From assembly GCA_022451765.1 (NCBI GenBank), contig JAKUNY010000073.1, positions 1 through 7,395 of the forward strand: 7,395 nucleotides of DNA. The letters run 5' to 3'. Source of the DNA: Candidatus Poseidoniaceae archaeon (GTDB lineage: Archaea; Thermoplasmatota; Poseidoniia; Poseidoniales; Poseidoniaceae). Below the pieces are notes generated by a model. It was not told the DNA's origin. It did not search any database and saw only the letters and a program-made list of their open reading frames with translations. Both the position numbers and the translations under genes were made by a program. Shown here in pieces: positions 6,914-7,395 of this stretch (within the stretch, counting starts at the first letter, position 1; the number at the start of each line of letters is the position of its first letter).

Positions 6914-7395
6914 AAGTCCAAATCATCCAAAAGGTTGGAGAGATTTGTGTTTGTTGCAGAGGTAGTAGTCATTGAAGGTGTCGGTTGAATGGTAGGTGCA
7001 GGTGCTTGGTTTGCGGCGAGGTATTGCTCTCCGTAGTACGCCCACTGTTCCATCGTCCAACCTTCGGGTACCCCACTTGCTGGCAGTGGCGGTCCTTGGT
7101 GAACAACAGGTTGTTCAGTTGGAGCGATGGGTTGCTCTGGTGCTTGAGACTGTACTGGTTGTTCATACGCCGGTATTTCTGCTTCGGAATAGCTTGGTAA
7201 CGGTGTTGTATCCCAAGCTTTCGTGGAGGGTGTTTCCAGTACCTCAGAGGGGGCACGTCGTGTGATTAACAGGAACGAAGCGAGTACAATTACCAAGCCA
7301 ACCAAGAACAAGATGACAATTGACATGGTTTTCGGGATGCCGAGTGTTTCACTGAATTCTTCAAGGAAACCTTCGGGCGGTGGTTCAGCAACATC
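6910..7395 (-). CDS. Single-pass membrane protein with long Pro/Gln-rich cytoplasmic tail (5' partial)
   Basis: The frame remains open through the right edge: 23 more sense codons (including PPPEGFLEEFSETLGIPKT) precede the ATG at 7326, so this Met is probably internal and the true start lies outside the window. Counting from the 7326 Met, a strong TM helix spans about 3-21 (IVILFLVGLVIVLASFLLI), followed by TRR, consistent with the tail inside. The tail (24-138) is low-complexity, with three EQP units (EQPVQ, EQPIA, EQPVV). It contains a compact aromatic segment GWTMEQWAYYGEQYL (89-103), then a Thr/Ser/Asn stretch and the acidic-hydrophobic end LSNLLDDLDL. Architecture resembles the left-edge protein: outside domain, one helix, long inside tail. 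The stop overlaps the sepF start. If instead the ATG at 7326 is real, it would be a 138-residue N-anchored protein. The role is unknown; the context suggests a link to division. Confidence 0.75.
   Translation of the reverse strand, partial: DVAEPPPEGFLEEFSETLGIPKTMSIVILFLVGLVIVLASFLLITRRAPSEVLETPSTKAWDTTPLPSYSEAEIPAYEQPVQSQAPEQPIAPTEQPVVHQGPPLPASGVPEGWTMEQWAYYGEQYLAANQAPAPTIQPTPSMTTTSATNTNLSNLLDDLDL

Noticed and set aside
6572..6988. Plus-strand 138-codon open frame opposite sepF
   Set aside because: Its composition is unlike its neighbours and it has no motif. The opposite strand carries the SepF pattern and operon signals.
7116..7170. Tandem repeat in the Pro/Gln tail (three EQP units)
   Set aside because: The units are spaced irregularly and differ at the DNA level. 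This is low-complexity protein rather than a DNA repeat array.
6910..7326. A complete 138-residue protein starting at ATG 7326
   Set aside because: The frame stays open to the window edge with protein-like sequence just before the TM helix, so a longer protein is more likely. It is kept only as an alternative.
1..7395. CRISPR arrays, tRNA/rRNA genes, insertion sequences, attachment sites or an unusual defence system
   Set aside because: No spaced direct repeats, cloverleaf sequences, transposase motifs or nuclease/defence domains were seen. The window is densely coding with housekeeping and membrane genes.

Overview
The window looks like a genome fragment of a marine planktonic archaeon, most likely Marine Group II (Candidatus Poseidoniales, Thermoplasmatota). 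This is inferred from gene content and protein style, not from any search. The signs are an archaeal SepF, a RAD55/KaiC-like ATPase, Maf on a GTG start with no Shine-Dalgarno site, and two single-pass membrane proteins with large outside domains and long low-complexity cytoplasmic tails. One of these tails ends in a zinc ribbon and the other carries a GWTMEQWxxYGxxYL segment. Coding density is very high, with gaps of 0-10 bases or overlaps everywhere except one 95-base divergent intergenic region.

Left part, plus strand (1-3684). A membrane protein truncated by the window edge (outside beta-rich domain, one TM helix, acidic/Pro-rich tail, zinc ribbon) is followed after 9 bases by glmS, glutamine:fructose-6-phosphate aminotransferase. 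The glmS reading frame is interrupted by one in-frame TAA at 3394-3396. Beyond it the same frame continues for 95 sense codons, with the correct GlmS C-terminus and catalytic lysine, to the TGA at 3684. No frameshift is present.

Middle (3685-5084). A minus-strand RecA-fold ATPase of the KaiC/RAD55 type directly abuts the glmS stop; the two TGA codons together form TGATCA. A divergent spacer (4405-4499) with two matching 13-bp inverted repeats then leads to a plus-strand Maf-family nucleotide pyrophosphatase gene. The 3' end of maf overlaps the next gene by 31 bp in convergent orientation.

Right part, minus strand (5054-7395). Read in transcription order, this is a tightly packed cluster: a single-pass membrane protein (5' end outside the window), then sepF (GTGA overlap), then a roughly 12-TM membrane protein (TTG start, Shine-Dalgarno site overlapping the sepF stop). 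SepF anchors the FtsZ ring to the membrane in archaea. Its two membrane-protein companions are therefore reasonable candidates for cell-division or envelope functions, but this rests on context only. No tRNA, rRNA, CRISPR array, insertion sequence or convincing terminator was seen.
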